Notes: generated by a model from the sequence alone, not told the origin. Positions 33,858 to 42,633 are shown, counted from the stretch's first letter. The stretch is 64,000 nucleotides of DNA from Sphingobacteriaceae bacterium GW460-11-11-14-LB5 (GCA_002151545.1 CP021237.1:4836001-4900000); one strand, 5' to 3'. Numbers and translations are program-made.

Positions 33858-34507
33858 TATTCAAAAGAAAACTGAATATAATTAATATTTTTATCGTGTA
33901 GCAAGTATTTTTTCTCGTAATAGGTTTTGATCGACAATACCTCATCAACTAGATCAGAAGTATACAGATGATCGGTATTTTTATGTACAGGCAAGCCTAA
34001 TTCTGCCACTTTTTCGCAAGTATAAGCATACAATTGGTCGTTATCTGTTTTCAAATTAACATTACCTCCCGGCTTTAAAACAAGTTTATAACGGTTCAGG
34101 AATGCTGGAAAAGTCAACCGTTTTTTCTCACGGCTATCTTGTGGTTGCGGATCGGGGAAAGTGATCCAGATCTCGTCAATTTCTCCTTCGTTAAAATAAT
34201 CCAGTAAATTTTCAATCTGGATTCTTAAAAAAGCAACATTGTTAATTCCATCTTCAATAGCTGTTTTGGCCCCCCTCCAAATGCGGTTGCCTTTATAATC
34301 AACGCCTATAAAGTTTTTTTCAGGGAACAGCCTGGCTAAATTCACCGAATATTCGCCTTTTCCACATGCCAGCTCAAGCACAATGGGATTCGTATTTTTA
34401 AAATGTGCTGAAGCCCAGTTTCCCTTTAAAGCTTTTCCTTGTTCCAGTTGATATACGTTTGCAAATGTTTCGATTTCTGCAAAACGCCTAAGTTTATCTT
34501 TACCCAA
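33857..34507 (-). CDS. trmB: tRNA (guanine-N7)-methyltransferase
   Basis: This S-adenosylmethionine-dependent enzyme methylates G46 of tRNA. The 216 residues show the class I methyltransferase fold with SAM-binding LELACGKGEYSVNLA. The family motif FPDPQPQDSREKKRLTF contains the expected FPDPxxxxxxxxRR-like core, and a tail with QFSF is present. It is the upstream gene of a two-gene unit with the ATL protein, linked by a TAATG overlap. It is divergent from GDP-fucose synthase. Confidence 0.93.
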   Translation of the reverse strand: MGKDKLRRFAEIETFANVYQLEQGKALKGNWASAHFKNTNPIVLELACGKGEYSVNLARLFPEKNFIGVDYKGNRIWRGAKTAIEDGINNVAFLRIQIENLLDYFNEGEIDEIWITFPDPQPQDSREKKRLTFPAFLNRYKLVLKPGGNVNLKTDNDQLYAYTCEKVAELGLPVHKNTDHLYTSDLVDEVLSIKTYYEKKYLLHDKNINYIQFSFE

Positions 34508-34620
34508 AAGTTTTTTTTCTGCAAAAATACAATTAAATCAATAATCGAAGTTTCTTTTGCCAGAAAGATTAATGCCATTCTTATTTAGGAATCGTATTTT
34601 TGTAGCCTATAAAAAATACC

Positions 34621-35547
34621 GTGGAAAAAAACGCTAAAATATATGTTGCAGGCCATCGTGGCATGGTGGGTTCGGCCATTTACCGCAAACTGCAAAAAGA
34701 GGGTTATGAGCATATTGTAACTAAAACTTCGGGCGAATTAGATTTACGCAACCAACAGGCCGTTACAGATTTCTTTGCTGCAGAAAAACCAGACTACGTA
34801 TTTCTTGCCGCCGCAAAAGTGGGTGGAATTGTAGCCAACAATACTTATCGCGCCGACTTTCTTTATGAGAATTTAGCCATACAAAATAATGTAATCCACA
34901 ATGCTTATGTAAGTGGCGTTAAAAAACTCATGTTTTTGGGTTCGAGTTGTATTTATCCTAAAATGGCTCCACAGCCCCTAAAAGAAGATTACCTTTTAAC
35001 CGGAATTTTGGAGCACACCAACGAGCCTTATGCCATTGCAAAAATTGCAGGCATCAAAATGTGTGATGCCTACCGCGATCAGTATGGCTGTAATTTTATC
35101 TCGGTAATGCCAACAAATTTGTATGGTTTTAATGATAACTATCACCCTCAAAATTCGCATGTTTTACCTGCTTTGATCCGTAAGGTACATGAGGCAAAAG
35201 CAAACAACGAAAAAGAAGTAGTGGTTTGGGGATCGGGTTCGCCCATGCGCGAATTTTTATTCGCCGATGATTTAGCAGATGCCTGTTATTTCTTAATGCA
35301 AAACTATAACGAGCCGCACCTGATCAATATTGGTACGGGACACGATTTAACCATTAAAGACCTGGCTTTATTGATTAAAGATGTTTTGGGCTTTGAAGGA
35401 AAATTGGTGTTTGATGCCACTAAACCCGATGGAACACCACGTAAATTAATGGACGTAAGCAAACTCCACAATTTAGGCTGGAAACATAAAATCGAGCTCC
35501 CTGAGGGTATAGCTTTGGCTTATCAGGATTTCGAAAGCAGATATTAA
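34621..35547 (+). CDS. fcl: GDP-L-fucose synthase
   Basis: This enzyme converts GDP-4-keto-6-deoxy-mannose to GDP-L-fucose for surface polysaccharide synthesis, using NADPH. The 308 residues start at a GTG and hold the Rossmann motif GHRGMVGSAI (11-20). The active-site region SSCIYP (108-113, Cys110) and the catalytic Tyr137-x3-Lys141 pair are also present. RREFLFADDLADAC-like MREFLFADDL is the family signature. The partner GDP-mannose 4,6-dehydratase is not in this window, so the pathway is completed elsewhere. The GTG start is chosen because no suitable ATG precedes the Rossmann fold. Confidence 0.93.
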   Translation: MEKNAKIYVAGHRGMVGSAIYRKLQKEGYEHIVTKTSGELDLRNQQAVTDFFAAEKPDYVFLAAAKVGGIVANNTYRADFLYENLAIQNNVIHNAYVSGVKKLMFLGSSCIYPKMAPQPLKEDYLLTGILEHTNEPYAIAKIAGIKMCDAYRDQYGCNFISVMPTNLYGFNDNYHPQNSHVLPALIRKVHEAKANNEKEVVVWGSGSPMREFLFADDLADACYFLMQNYNEPHLINIGTGHDLTIKDLALLIKDVLGFEGKLVFDATKPDGTPRKLMDVSKLHNLGWKHKIELPEGIALAYQDFESRY

Positions 35548-35686
35548 AATAATGATTGAATGAGAGGAGGGTTGAATCACAGAATGCTTTAATCCGCTTC
35601 CATTCAATCACTCATTAATTTGCTCATTCCATAATTTTATATAGTTAGAATTTATATATTTGAAAATATAAATCAATTTTACCTAT

Positions 35687-36619
35687 ATGACTTTAGTTCA
35701 GCTAGAATATATTGTTGCTGTAGATACTTACAGAAGTTTTGTTACTGCTGCAGATAAGTGTTTTGTAACGCAACCTACCTTAAGCATGCAGGTGCAAAAA
35801 CTGGAGGAACTGATTAGCGTTAAAATTTTCGATAGGAGCAAACAGCCTGTAAGCCCGACTGAAATTGGCGCCCAGATTATTGCCCAGGCCAGAATTATTT
35901 TACAGGAAAGCGGCAAGATTAAAGAACTCATCAGCAGTCAGCAGCAGGATGTTCTTGGCGAATTAAGAATAGGTGTTATCCCAACTGTTGCACCATATCT
36001 GCTGCCCGAAGTGATTTCGGCCATGCTGGATAAATACCCTGAACTAAAACTTTTAATCTGGGAATATACCACCGAAGATATTATTCACCACCTAAAAACA
36101 GGTGTATTGGATTGCGGTATTTTGGCCACACCACTTACCGACCCGAACATTACCGAAACCCCATTATATTACGAAAACTTTGTAAGCTACATCAGTAAAA
36201 ACAGCAAGCTTTACAAAAAGAAAGCAGTTGATGCCGAAGATTTGAATGACGAAAATATCTGGCTTTTAAACGAGGGTCATTGTATGCGCAATCAGGTATT
36301 GAACATTTGCCGTTCCACCAAAAACAACAGGTTACAAGGACTGGAATACAACACCGGTAGTGTAGAAACCCTGGTGCGCATGGTTGATTTAAACGGAGGT
36401 GCAACATTATTGCCTGAATTGGCCATAACCGAATTAAATGCAAAACAGACCAATAAAATCCGTCATTTTAAATCGCCTGAGCCTGTGCGCGAGATCAGTC
36501 TGGTCACACATAAAAACTTCATTAAAAAGCGAATGCTTAATGCTTTAAAAGATGAGATTTTAGAAATTATCCCTAAAACCATGAAGCAAAAAAAGAAAAA
36601 AGATATTGTTGGGATATAA
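35687..36619 (+). CDS. oxyR: OxyR-type hydrogen peroxide sensing LysR regulator
   Basis: This LysR transcription factor senses peroxide. The 310 residues open with the DNA-binding helix-turn-helix (FVTAADKCFVTQPTLSMQVQ, about 18-37). In the effector domain GHCMRNQVLNIC places cysteines at 199 and 208, the same spacing and numbering as the redox pair of E. coli OxyR. Peroxide would join them by a disulphide and switch the protein to its active form. Superoxide dismutase lies 1 kb away on the opposite strand, but a link is only inferred. A family C repeat follows the stop codon. Confidence 0.93.
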   Translation: MTLVQLEYIVAVDTYRSFVTAADKCFVTQPTLSMQVQKLEELISVKIFDRSKQPVSPTEIGAQIIAQARIILQESGKIKELISSQQQDVLGELRIGVIPTVAPYLLPEVISAMLDKYPELKLLIWEYTTEDIIHHLKTGVLDCGILATPLTDPNITETPLYYENFVSYISKNSKLYKKKAVDAEDLNDENIWLLNEGHCMRNQVLNICRSTKNNRLQGLEYNTGSVETLVRMVDLNGGATLLPELAITELNAKQTNKIRHFKSPEPVREISLVTHKNFIKKRMLNALKDEILEIIPKTMKQKKKKDIVGI

Positions 36620-36639
36620 GTTACAGCTCGCTTCACGAT

Positions 36640-36749
36640 CGTCATTTCGAGCGGAGTGTAACGTAGCCGAGAACCACGAAGTGCTCAGCGAAGCTAAATC
36701 TATCCTATATAGATCTCTCCATTCCACTGCGCTTCAGTCGAGATGACGA
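36640..36749. repeat. Dispersed repeat, family C (CGTCATTTCGAGCGGAGTG...)
   Basis: The ends CGTCATTTCGAGC and GAGATGACG are inverted complements, with the interior AGCCGAGAACC, AGATCTCTCC and CACTGCGCTTCAGTCGAGA. It lies directly downstream of oxyR. A related interior occurs at 25188-25293. Confidence 0.7.
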
Positions 36750-36766
36750 CTTTTCTATAAAATTGA

Positions 36767-37006
36767 TTATTCTACGGCATCGGAAACTAATTTCTTATCT
36801 ACATGTTCAGCTAATTTATAGCCTGCTGCAGCTGGATTTTTATCCTCTAAAAAGATCAAAATAATTAATGAAATAATGGGAATTAAAAAGGAAATGAAAA
36901 ACCAGAACCAAAAATTCCGGCCGGTTCTTTTTGCCAAAAAACCTGCAAGTAATTGTGGCGACAATAATAGTCCGAGCACAATGGTGCCTAGTATTATCTC
37001 TGGCAT
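36767..37006 (-). CDS. Small membrane protein (two helices, acidic/basic tail)
   Basis: This 79-residue protein has two hydrophobic helices (about 3-23 and 32-53) joined by AKRTGRNFWFW, then a charged soluble tail. The loop and tail arrangement resembles short PLDc_N-like or transporter-associated membrane proteins, but I do not recognise a family. It is immediately downstream of an exported LTxxQ-like gene on the minus strand and may be co-transcribed. Confidence 0.55.
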   Translation of the reverse strand: MPEIILGTIVLGLLLSPQLLAGFLAKRTGRNFWFWFFISFLIPIISLIILIFLEDKNPAAAGYKLAEHVDKKLVSDAVE

Positions 37007-37044
37007 TTGTTATTGAATTAACCGATTACAAAAGCGCTAAATGC

Positions 37045-37506
37045 TTAAAGATCTTGTTTTTGTATTGGAGGTGCAGATAGCAATCCTTTAATATCGCTTT
37101 CCACTTCTTCCTCTTCGCCTTTTTTCTTTTTCTTGTTTTTCGCTTTTAAACCTTTACCACTTAAACGTTCCTCAATGATTTTGTCATATTCGGTTTGTTG
37201 CTCTGGTCTTAAAACATTGCGGATATTCTTCGAGGTTTCATTCTGGAGTTTATAGAATTTATCTACATCCTCTTCGCGCGAGTTGCCTGCCTGTTGTCTT
37301 TTAATTAAATCAGCCTGTTCTTTAGCCTGGTTGTAGGTAAAGCTGTAGATTACGCTTTTTTGCGTTCCATTTAGTTTTAACCGCTTATCCAGATCCTCCA
37401 CATTCTTCTGTGCAATTTCCGTTGGAGTTGGTACTTTATTCTGTTGTGCACGCACCAATCCATTTACACCAACAATAATTAAAAATAAAATTACAAGCCT
37501 TTTCAT
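37045..37506 (-). CDS. Exported CpxP/Spy-like protein (LTxxQ-type)
   Basis: With the ATG at 37506 this is a 153-residue exported protein with signal MKRLVILFLIIVGVNGLVRAQ. The mature part is helical and contains LKLNGTQKSVIYSF and LRPEQQTEYD, the two halves of an LTxxQ-type repeat seen in periplasmic Spy/CpxP-like proteins. A Lys/Glu-rich segment (KAKNKKKKKGEEEEVE) breaks the C-terminus. Such proteins respond to envelope stress; the partner here is unknown. Confidence 0.65.
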   Translation of the reverse strand: MKRLVILFLIIVGVNGLVRAQQNKVPTPTEIAQKNVEDLDKRLKLNGTQKSVIYSFTYNQAKEQADLIKRQQAGNSREEDVDKFYKLQNETSKNIRNVLRPEQQTEYDKIIEERLSGKGLKAKNKKKKKGEEEEVESDIKGLLSAPPIQKQDL

Positions 37507-37549
37507 TTCGAACATTTTATACCTGCGAAGTTACTTAATTATCTTAAAA

Positions 37550-37582
37550 CAAGAAAGTCCCGATTTACATCGGGACTTCTCT
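37550..37582 (-). terminator. Terminator after the superoxide dismutase gene
   Basis: AGTCCCGAT pairs with ATCGGGACT around a four-base loop (37556-37577), with a weak T-rich tail on the minus strand. It may also serve the facing transcript. Confidence 0.7.
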
Positions 37583-37604
37583 CAAATTTTATTGAATGTT
37601 TTGC

Positions 37605-38213
37605 TTATAAAGCTTTTTTGTAAAGCTCAGCAACTGCATCCCAGTTAATTACATTCCAGATTGCCGCTAAATAATCAGGGCGTTTGTTCTGGTATTTTAA
37701 GTAATATGCGTGTTCCCAAACATCGATACCTAAAATTGGTGTTCCTTTAACTTCAGCAACATCCATTAAAGGATTATCCTGGTTTGGTGTAGAAGAAACC
37801 TGAAGTTTTTTATCAGCACCAACTGATAACCAGGCCCAGCCAGAACCAAAACGGGTAGCACCAGCTTCTTGTAATTTAGTTTTAAGATCAGCAAATGAAC
37901 CAAAAGTTTCGTTAATTGCTTTAGCTAAATCGCCAGTTGGCTCACCACCTTTATTTGGACCTAAAATGTTCCAGAATAAGGAGTGATTATAGTGGCCACC
38001 ACCATTGTTTCTAACAGCAGCAGGGAATTTTGAAATGTGTTTTACAATTTCCTCGATGCTCGAAGTCGCCTCTGCTTTACCTTCTAACGCTTTGTTTAGG
38101 TTGGTAACGTAAGCTTGATGGTGTTTATCATGGTGGATTTCCATGGTAGTTTTATCAATATGCGGTTCTAATGCATCGGTTGCGTAATGTAACGCAGGTA
38201 ATTCAAAAGCCAT
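37605..38213 (-). CDS. sodA: Superoxide dismutase, Fe/Mn family, probably Mn-type
   Basis: This cytosolic enzyme converts superoxide to peroxide and oxygen. The 202 residues show metal ligands His27 (in MEIHHDKHHQ), His77 (in GGGHYNHSLFW), Asp164 and His168 (in GIDVWEHAYY). Gln145 in TPNQDNPLM is placed as in Mn-type enzymes, where the second-shell Gln comes from the C-terminal domain, so manganese is the likelier metal. This metal assignment is inference. It is transcribed alone with its own terminator. An exact TATATTTG box on the minus strand (38253-38260) fits a promoter about 40 bp upstream. Confidence 0.95.
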   Translation of the reverse strand: MAFELPALHYATDALEPHIDKTTMEIHHDKHHQAYVTNLNKALEGKAEATSSIEEIVKHISKFPAAVRNNGGGHYNHSLFWNILGPNKGGEPTGDLAKAINETFGSFADLKTKLQEAGATRFGSGWAWLSVGADKKLQVSSTPNQDNPLMDVAEVKGTPILGIDVWEHAYYLKYQNKRPDYLAAIWNVINWDAVAELYKKAL

Positions 38214-38252
38214 AATGTTTTATGTTTAAAGATTTAAAAATGTTTCTTGTAG

Positions 38253-38260
38253 CAAATATA
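38253..38260 (-). promoter_or_regulatory. Bacteroidota-type -7 box upstream of the superoxide dismutase gene
   Basis: On the minus strand TATATTTG matches TAnnTTTG exactly and lies 40 bp before the ATG. A clear TTTG -33 box is not at the expected distance. Confidence 0.45.
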
Positions 38261-38472
38261 ACATTAGAACGTTAAGATTTGTTCATGTTATTATCATCAA
38301 ATCGTTTTCTGTGTATTGTTGTAAAGCCGGGAGGGTTAAAAAGCTGTAAGGTTCAGGGCGATAGCCAAGTGGTTTTTAATGAAAAAATTGATCTTTAATC
38401 AATCGTTGATGGTCAATGGTAAATAGCCCATTGTCTATGCACGATAAACCATGAGCCATTAACTCATCTCAT

Positions 38473-38940
38473 CTACCGCTTCTTCGCAAAAAAATCTTTC
38501 ATCAGCGTTGCACATTCTTCCGCCATTACACCTCCTTTTAATACGGTTTTAGGATGAAGCAGATTTGCATTTTTGGATATAAAGCCTCTTTTTTCTTCGC
38601 GGGCGCCATAAACAATGCGACCAATCTGTGTCCAATAACTTGCACCGGCGCACATTACACAAGGCTCGATGGTTACATACAAAGTACAATCCCTTAAATA
38701 TTTCCCGCCAATGGTTTGTGCGGCAGAAGTAAAGGCCTGCATTTCGGCATGTGCAGTTACATCGTTAAAGCGTTCAGTTAAATTATAGCCACGGCCAATA
38801 ATCCTGTTTTTACTGACCACGATAGCGCCGATTGGAATCTCATCATCAGCCAAAGCTTTTTTCGCTTCTTCCAAAGCCAATTTCATATAATGGATATCTT
38901 CTTCTTCGGGATCGGTATTTTCGAAATTGTAAAAACTCAT
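38473..38940 (-). CDS. tadA: Nucleoside deaminase, TadA-like
   Basis: This 155-residue zinc deaminase (ATG at 38940) shows the metal and proton-shuttle signature HAEMQAF and the two-cysteine motif PCVMCAGAS. These are the standard CDA-fold zinc ligands. The ATG at 38961 is rejected because it adds a poorly placed short leader. TadA makes inosine at position 34 of tRNA-Arg; close relatives instead deaminate guanine or cytosine, and sequence alone does not separate them here. It is transcribed on its own. Confidence 0.85.
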   Translation of the reverse strand: MSFYNFENTDPEEEDIHYMKLALEEAKKALADDEIPIGAIVVSKNRIIGRGYNLTERFNDVTAHAEMQAFTSAAQTIGGKYLRDCTLYVTIEPCVMCAGASYWTQIGRIVYGAREEKRGFISKNANLLHPKTVLKGGVMAEECATLMKDFFAKKR

Positions 38941-39060
38941 GAAGCAAATATAGGCTAACACTTCCGAAGTTTAATAAGGCAAAGCGCAAGGTATCTTCAA
39001 AGGTCTAGAGCAAACACTTTAATCAGGACTATTTTAGCATGGCCTGGAAAATAACTAGCT

Positions 39061-39162
39061 TATTTTCCCGCAGATAGGCACTGATGGAAACCGCAGATCA
39101 AACAGATTTAAAATTGCTTAAGAAAATCTGCGTTTCTTATCCTTTTAAATCTGCGGGAAATA
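39061..39162. repeat. 102-bp inverted-repeat element, empty relative of the GxxExxY flank elements
   Basis: It starts TATTTTCCCGCAGATAGG and ends TTTAAATCTGCGGGAAATA. The outer arms pair as TTTCCCGCAGA with TCTGCGGGAAA. No gene lies inside. The same arms flank the GxxExxY gene at 21407-21784. Confidence 0.65.
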
Positions 39163-39178
39163 GGAAAACGTGTGCAAA

Positions 39179-39514
39179 CTAGACCAACTTACTCCCGTTA
39201 GGCACTTTACTTTGCACAGCTGTTAATACGATATCGCCGTTTTCATCGGCAAAACCAGTAACTAAAAATTCGGACATAAATTTGCCGATCTGTTTTTTAG
39301 GAAAGTTAATCACCCCAACAATCTGTTTTCCGGGTAATTCTTCCAATGTATAATGTTTGGTAATTTGTGCACTGCTCATTTTTATGCCGAATTCACCAAA
39401 GTCTACCTTTACTTTATAAGCCGGCCTTCGGGCTTCAGGAAATTCGAAAGCTTCTAAAATGGTGCCCACCCTTAATTCTACCTTTTCGAAATCGCCCCAT
39501 GTAATCTGTTCCAT
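39179..39514 (-). CDS. csaA: tRNA-binding domain protein (CsaA-like)
   Basis: This 111-residue protein is a stand-alone OB-fold tRNA-binding domain, as in CsaA and the C-terminal part of methionyl-tRNA synthetase. RVGTILEAFEFPEARRPAY, KMSSAQITKHYT and LVTGFADENGDI are the conserved blocks. CsaA has been described as a chaperone-like helper of protein export in Bacillus, but its role in Bacteroidota is unclear. The gene is isolated. Confidence 0.9.
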   Translation of the reverse strand: MEQITWGDFEKVELRVGTILEAFEFPEARRPAYKVKVDFGEFGIKMSSAQITKHYTLEELPGKQIVGVINFPKKQIGKFMSEFLVTGFADENGDIVLTAVQSKVPNGSKLV

Positions 39515-39619
39515 AAATAACTAATGTATTGATGGCAAAAATATAAATTATTAAATAATTCGTCTTCGTTCCAAAATAAGACAGGTTGCGTTTCAAATGG
39601 CTGCATTCAATTCAACAGA

Positions 39620-39650
39620 TTTGATAAAAAATTTGCGATTGATATTTTTC
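39620..39650 (+). promoter_or_regulatory. Bacteroidota-type promoter of the xylose operon
   Basis: TTTG at 39620-39623 is followed after exactly 19 bases by TATTTTTC (39643-39650), seven of eight in agreement with TAnnTTTG. Transcription would start around 39657, just before the operator. Confidence 0.65.
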
Positions 39651-39660
39651 AGGCTATCTT

Positions 39661-39678
39661 TATGCAACCGTTTGCATA
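39661..39678 (+). promoter_or_regulatory. LacI-family operator upstream of xylB
   Basis: TATGCAACCGTTTGCATA is a perfect palindrome with seven-base arms and the central CG typical of LacI/GalR operators. Its position just after the predicted start site fits repression by a LacI-type regulator released by a sugar. No such regulator gene is in this window. Confidence 0.72.
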
Positions 39679-39704
39679 ACCAGATATTAAAAGAACATTA
39701 AAGC

Positions 39705-41189
39705 ATGTATTTATTAGGGATTGATTTAGGTACCTCATCTATAAAGGTTGCGGTTGTTGATGCAACTACGCAAAGAAACGTAGCCAGCGCTCAGTATCCG
39801 GAAGAGGAAACGGCCATCAAATCTTTACAGTCGGGCTGGGCAGAACAATCGCCTAACGATTGGTGGCAAAATGTGCAGCAGGCCATCCTCAAATTAAATT
39901 CGACAGGCTTATTTGATCCGAAAGAAATTAAAGCCATTGGTATTGCGTACCAAATGCACGGGCTGGTTGTTGTAGATAAAAACCAGGAGGTACTCCGCGA
40001 TAGTATTATCTGGTGCGATAGCAGGGCTGTGGAGCTAGGTAATGGTGCTTTTGAGGCGATTGGAAACGAAAAATCGTTAAAACATTTATTAAACTCTCCA
40101 GGCAACTTTACGGCATCAAAACTGGCCTGGGTAAAAGCAAACGAACCAGACATCTACAGCCGTATCGATAAAATAATGTTGCCCGGCGATTTTATCGCAA
40201 TGAAATTAACCGGGGAAATTACAACCAGTATTTCTGCATTATCTGAAGGCATTTTTTGGGATTTTGAAAACCACGAAATTTCTAAAGATGTAATGAATTA
40301 TTATAGCATTTCTGTCGATCTTATTCCAACCATAAAACCTTTATTTTCGGAGCATGGTTATTTAAAGACTGCTATTGCTCAAGCATTGGGCTTAACAACA
40401 GGCATTCCGGTTGCCTATAAATCCGGCGATCAGCCCAACAATGCGCTTTCGCTAAATGTATTAAAACCAGGCGAAGTTGCCGCTACAGCCGGCACATCTG
40501 GTGTAATTTATGGGATAAGCGACGGTCTTACTTACGATAAACAATCGAGGGTGAATACCTTTGCGCATGTAACCTTTACGGAGGAGCAAAAACACACCGG
40601 CGTTTTACTCTGCATTAATGGCACTGGTAGCATGTACCGCTGGGCAAAACATAATTTCGCACCACAATCTACTTACGCGGAACTGAATAACCTGGCATCT
40701 AAAGCACCAATAGGTAGTAACGGTTTAAAAGTACTTCCTTTCGGAAACGGTGCCGAACGGATGTTGAATAATAAATATACCGGAGCCCAGTTATTGGGCA
40801 TCGATTTAAACCGCCACAATCCATCAGATATTTTCAGGGCAGTACAGGAAGGGATTGCCTTCTCTTTCCGTTATGGGCTGGATATTATGCGCGAAAACGG
40901 CATGAAACCTAAAGTAATCAGGGCCGGAAGGGCCAACCTGTTTTTAAGTGATGTATTTGCACAAACTTTTGTAGATGTGACCGGCATTCCGGTAGAACTT
41001 TACGAAAACGACGGTAGTGTAGGCGCAGGCATAGGTGCAGGGATAGGTGCGGGGATTTTTAAAAGTGCAGAAGAGGCTTTCAGCAATCACGAAGTAATTA
41101 AAACTTTAATGCCACAACATCCGGCAGCATATGAACCAATCTACCAGGATTGGAAAGAAATATTAGAGAAACAGTTAGCAATGGGTTAG
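39705..41189 (+). CDS. xylB: Xylulokinase
   Basis: This carbohydrate kinase of the FGGY family phosphorylates D-xylulose to xylulose-5-phosphate. The 494 residues start with the FGGY phosphate motif (GIDLGTSSIKVAVVD, about 5-19). LSEGIFWDF, YKSGDQPNNALSLNV and AATAGTSGVIYG (phosphate-2 region) follow in order. A Gly/Ala-rich GAGIGAGIGAGIF loop near residue 446 is a local tandem feature. xylA follows 72 bp later and a sugar symporter closes the group. A LacI-type operator and promoter precede it. Together they form a xylose-use operon. Confidence 0.94.
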   Translation: MYLLGIDLGTSSIKVAVVDATTQRNVASAQYPEEETAIKSLQSGWAEQSPNDWWQNVQQAILKLNSTGLFDPKEIKAIGIAYQMHGLVVVDKNQEVLRDSIIWCDSRAVELGNGAFEAIGNEKSLKHLLNSPGNFTASKLAWVKANEPDIYSRIDKIMLPGDFIAMKLTGEITTSISALSEGIFWDFENHEISKDVMNYYSISVDLIPTIKPLFSEHGYLKTAIAQALGLTTGIPVAYKSGDQPNNALSLNVLKPGEVAATAGTSGVIYGISDGLTYDKQSRVNTFAHVTFTEEQKHTGVLLCINGTGSMYRWAKHNFAPQSTYAELNNLASKAPIGSNGLKVLPFGNGAERMLNNKYTGAQLLGIDLNRHNPSDIFRAVQEGIAFSFRYGLDIMRENGMKPKVIRAGRANLFLSDVFAQTFVDVTGIPVELYENDGSVGAGIGAGIGAGIFKSAEEAFSNHEVIKTLMPQHPAAYEPIYQDWKEILEKQLAMG

Positions 41190-41261
41190 TGGCTGATCGT
41201 CCATAGCCAGATCGGCTATGAACTGTTGACCAAGAAACCATCAACCAAAAAACAAAAACAC

Positions 41262-42593
41262 ATGACAAAAGTAGTAACAGGAGCAACGGAATTTTTCAAA
41301 GGCATTGAACAGATCAAATTTGAAGGTCTGGGAAGCGATAATCCATTAGCATTTAGATGGTATGATGCCAACAAAGTAGTAGCGGGCAAAACCATGAACG
41401 AGCATTTTAAATTTGCCTGTGCCTATTGGCATTCGTTCAATGGAAACGGTGCTGATCCTTTTGGTGGTGCAACGCACATTTTCCCCTGGGATGAAAAAAA
41501 AGATGCAGTAGAAAGGGCAAAAGATAAAATGGATGCAGCCTTTGAGTTTATCACTAAAATGCAGATCCCTTATTATTGTTTCCATGATGTGGATGTGGTA
41601 GATTATAGCGATGATATTGCCGAAAACGAACGCAGGTTACAGGCCCTTGTTGAATATGCCAAACAAAAACAGGCTGATAGCGGCGTAAAACTGTTATGGG
41701 GAACCGCCAATTTATTCAGCCATAGGCGTTACATGAATGGTGCGTCGACCAATCCCGATTTCCATGTACTGGCACACGGAGCGGCACAAGTTAAAGCAGC
41801 TTTAGATGCTACAATTGCCCTTGGTGGCGAAAATTATGTTTTCTGGGGAGGAAGAGAAGGTTATATGAGCTTATTGAACACCAACATGAAACGTGAGCAG
41901 GAACATTTGGCAAAATTTTTACATACCGCCAAAGATTATGCACGCAAACAGGGTTTCAAGGGAACTTTCTTCATTGAACCGAAACCATGTGAGCCTTCTA
42001 AACACCAATATGATTACGATGCAGCAACGGTAAAAGGCTTTTTACAACAGTACGATCTGTTAGCCGATTTCAAACTAAATTTAGAAGTGAACCACGCTAC
42101 CCTGGCCGGTCATACTTTCCAGCATGAATTACAGGTTGCCGTAGATAATGGCTTATTAGGTTCTATCGACGCTAACCGTGGCGATTACCAGAACGGCTGG
42201 GATACCGATCAGTTCCCGAACGATATTAACGAACTAACGGAAACCATGTTAATCATTTTAGAAGGTGGTGGCTTACAGGGTGGAGGTGTAAACTTCGATG
42301 CGAAAATCCGCCGTAACTCTACTGATCCGAAAGACTTATTCTATGCACATATAGGTGGCATGGACATCTTTGCAAGGGCATTAATCACTGCAGATGCCAT
42401 TCTTCAAAAATCTGATTACAAAAAAATAAGGACTGAGCGTTACGCTTCATTTGATAGCGGAAAGGGCGCCGAATTTGAACAAGGCAAACTAAGTTTAGAG
42501 GACCTGAGAAATTACGCTGCAGAAAACGGCGAACCAGCGGTACTTAGCGGAAAGCAGGAATACCTGGAAAACCTGATCAACAGGTATATTTAA
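41262..42593 (+). CDS. xylA: Xylose isomerase
   Basis: This enzyme interconverts D-xylose and D-xylulose and needs divalent metal. The ATG at 41262 gives 443 residues, the usual length for the long (class II) form; an in-frame TTG at 41226 is rejected. The active-site motif FHDVDVVD is followed by WGGREGY and the EPKPCEPSKHQYD metal region. The later NVDANRG-like SIDANRGDYQ is also present. It is the second gene of the operon after xylB, with a sugar transporter downstream. Confidence 0.96.
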   Translation: MTKVVTGATEFFKGIEQIKFEGLGSDNPLAFRWYDANKVVAGKTMNEHFKFACAYWHSFNGNGADPFGGATHIFPWDEKKDAVERAKDKMDAAFEFITKMQIPYYCFHDVDVVDYSDDIAENERRLQALVEYAKQKQADSGVKLLWGTANLFSHRRYMNGASTNPDFHVLAHGAAQVKAALDATIALGGENYVFWGGREGYMSLLNTNMKREQEHLAKFLHTAKDYARKQGFKGTFFIEPKPCEPSKHQYDYDAATVKGFLQQYDLLADFKLNLEVNHATLAGHTFQHELQVAVDNGLLGSIDANRGDYQNGWDTDQFPNDINELTETMLIILEGGGLQGGGVNFDAKIRRNSTDPKDLFYAHIGGMDIFARALITADAILQKSDYKKIRTERYASFDSGKGAEFEQGKLSLEDLRNYAAENGEPAVLSGKQEYLENLINRYI

Positions 42594-42609
42594 AATTAAA
42601 AATCCTGCC

Positions 42610-42633
42610 GTGGTCTGTGTCCGCACAGGCCAC
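42610..42633. repeat. Hairpin of a dispersed-type spacer repeat
   Basis: GTGGTCTGTG pairs with CACAGGCCAC around a two- to four-base loop (one G-T pair). TTCAGAATGACAG nearby is a common repeat end. It lies between xylA and the symporter. Confidence 0.5.

Noticed and set aside
35554..35612. An inverted repeat (ATTGAATG with CATTCAAT) after fcl as a terminator
   Set aside because: The arms are only eight bases, AT-rich and about 50 bp apart without a T run.
41226..41261. A TTG start giving xylose isomerase 12 extra residues
   Set aside because: The extension is Lys-rich and unrelated to the family; the ATG at 41262 gives the normal 443 residues.
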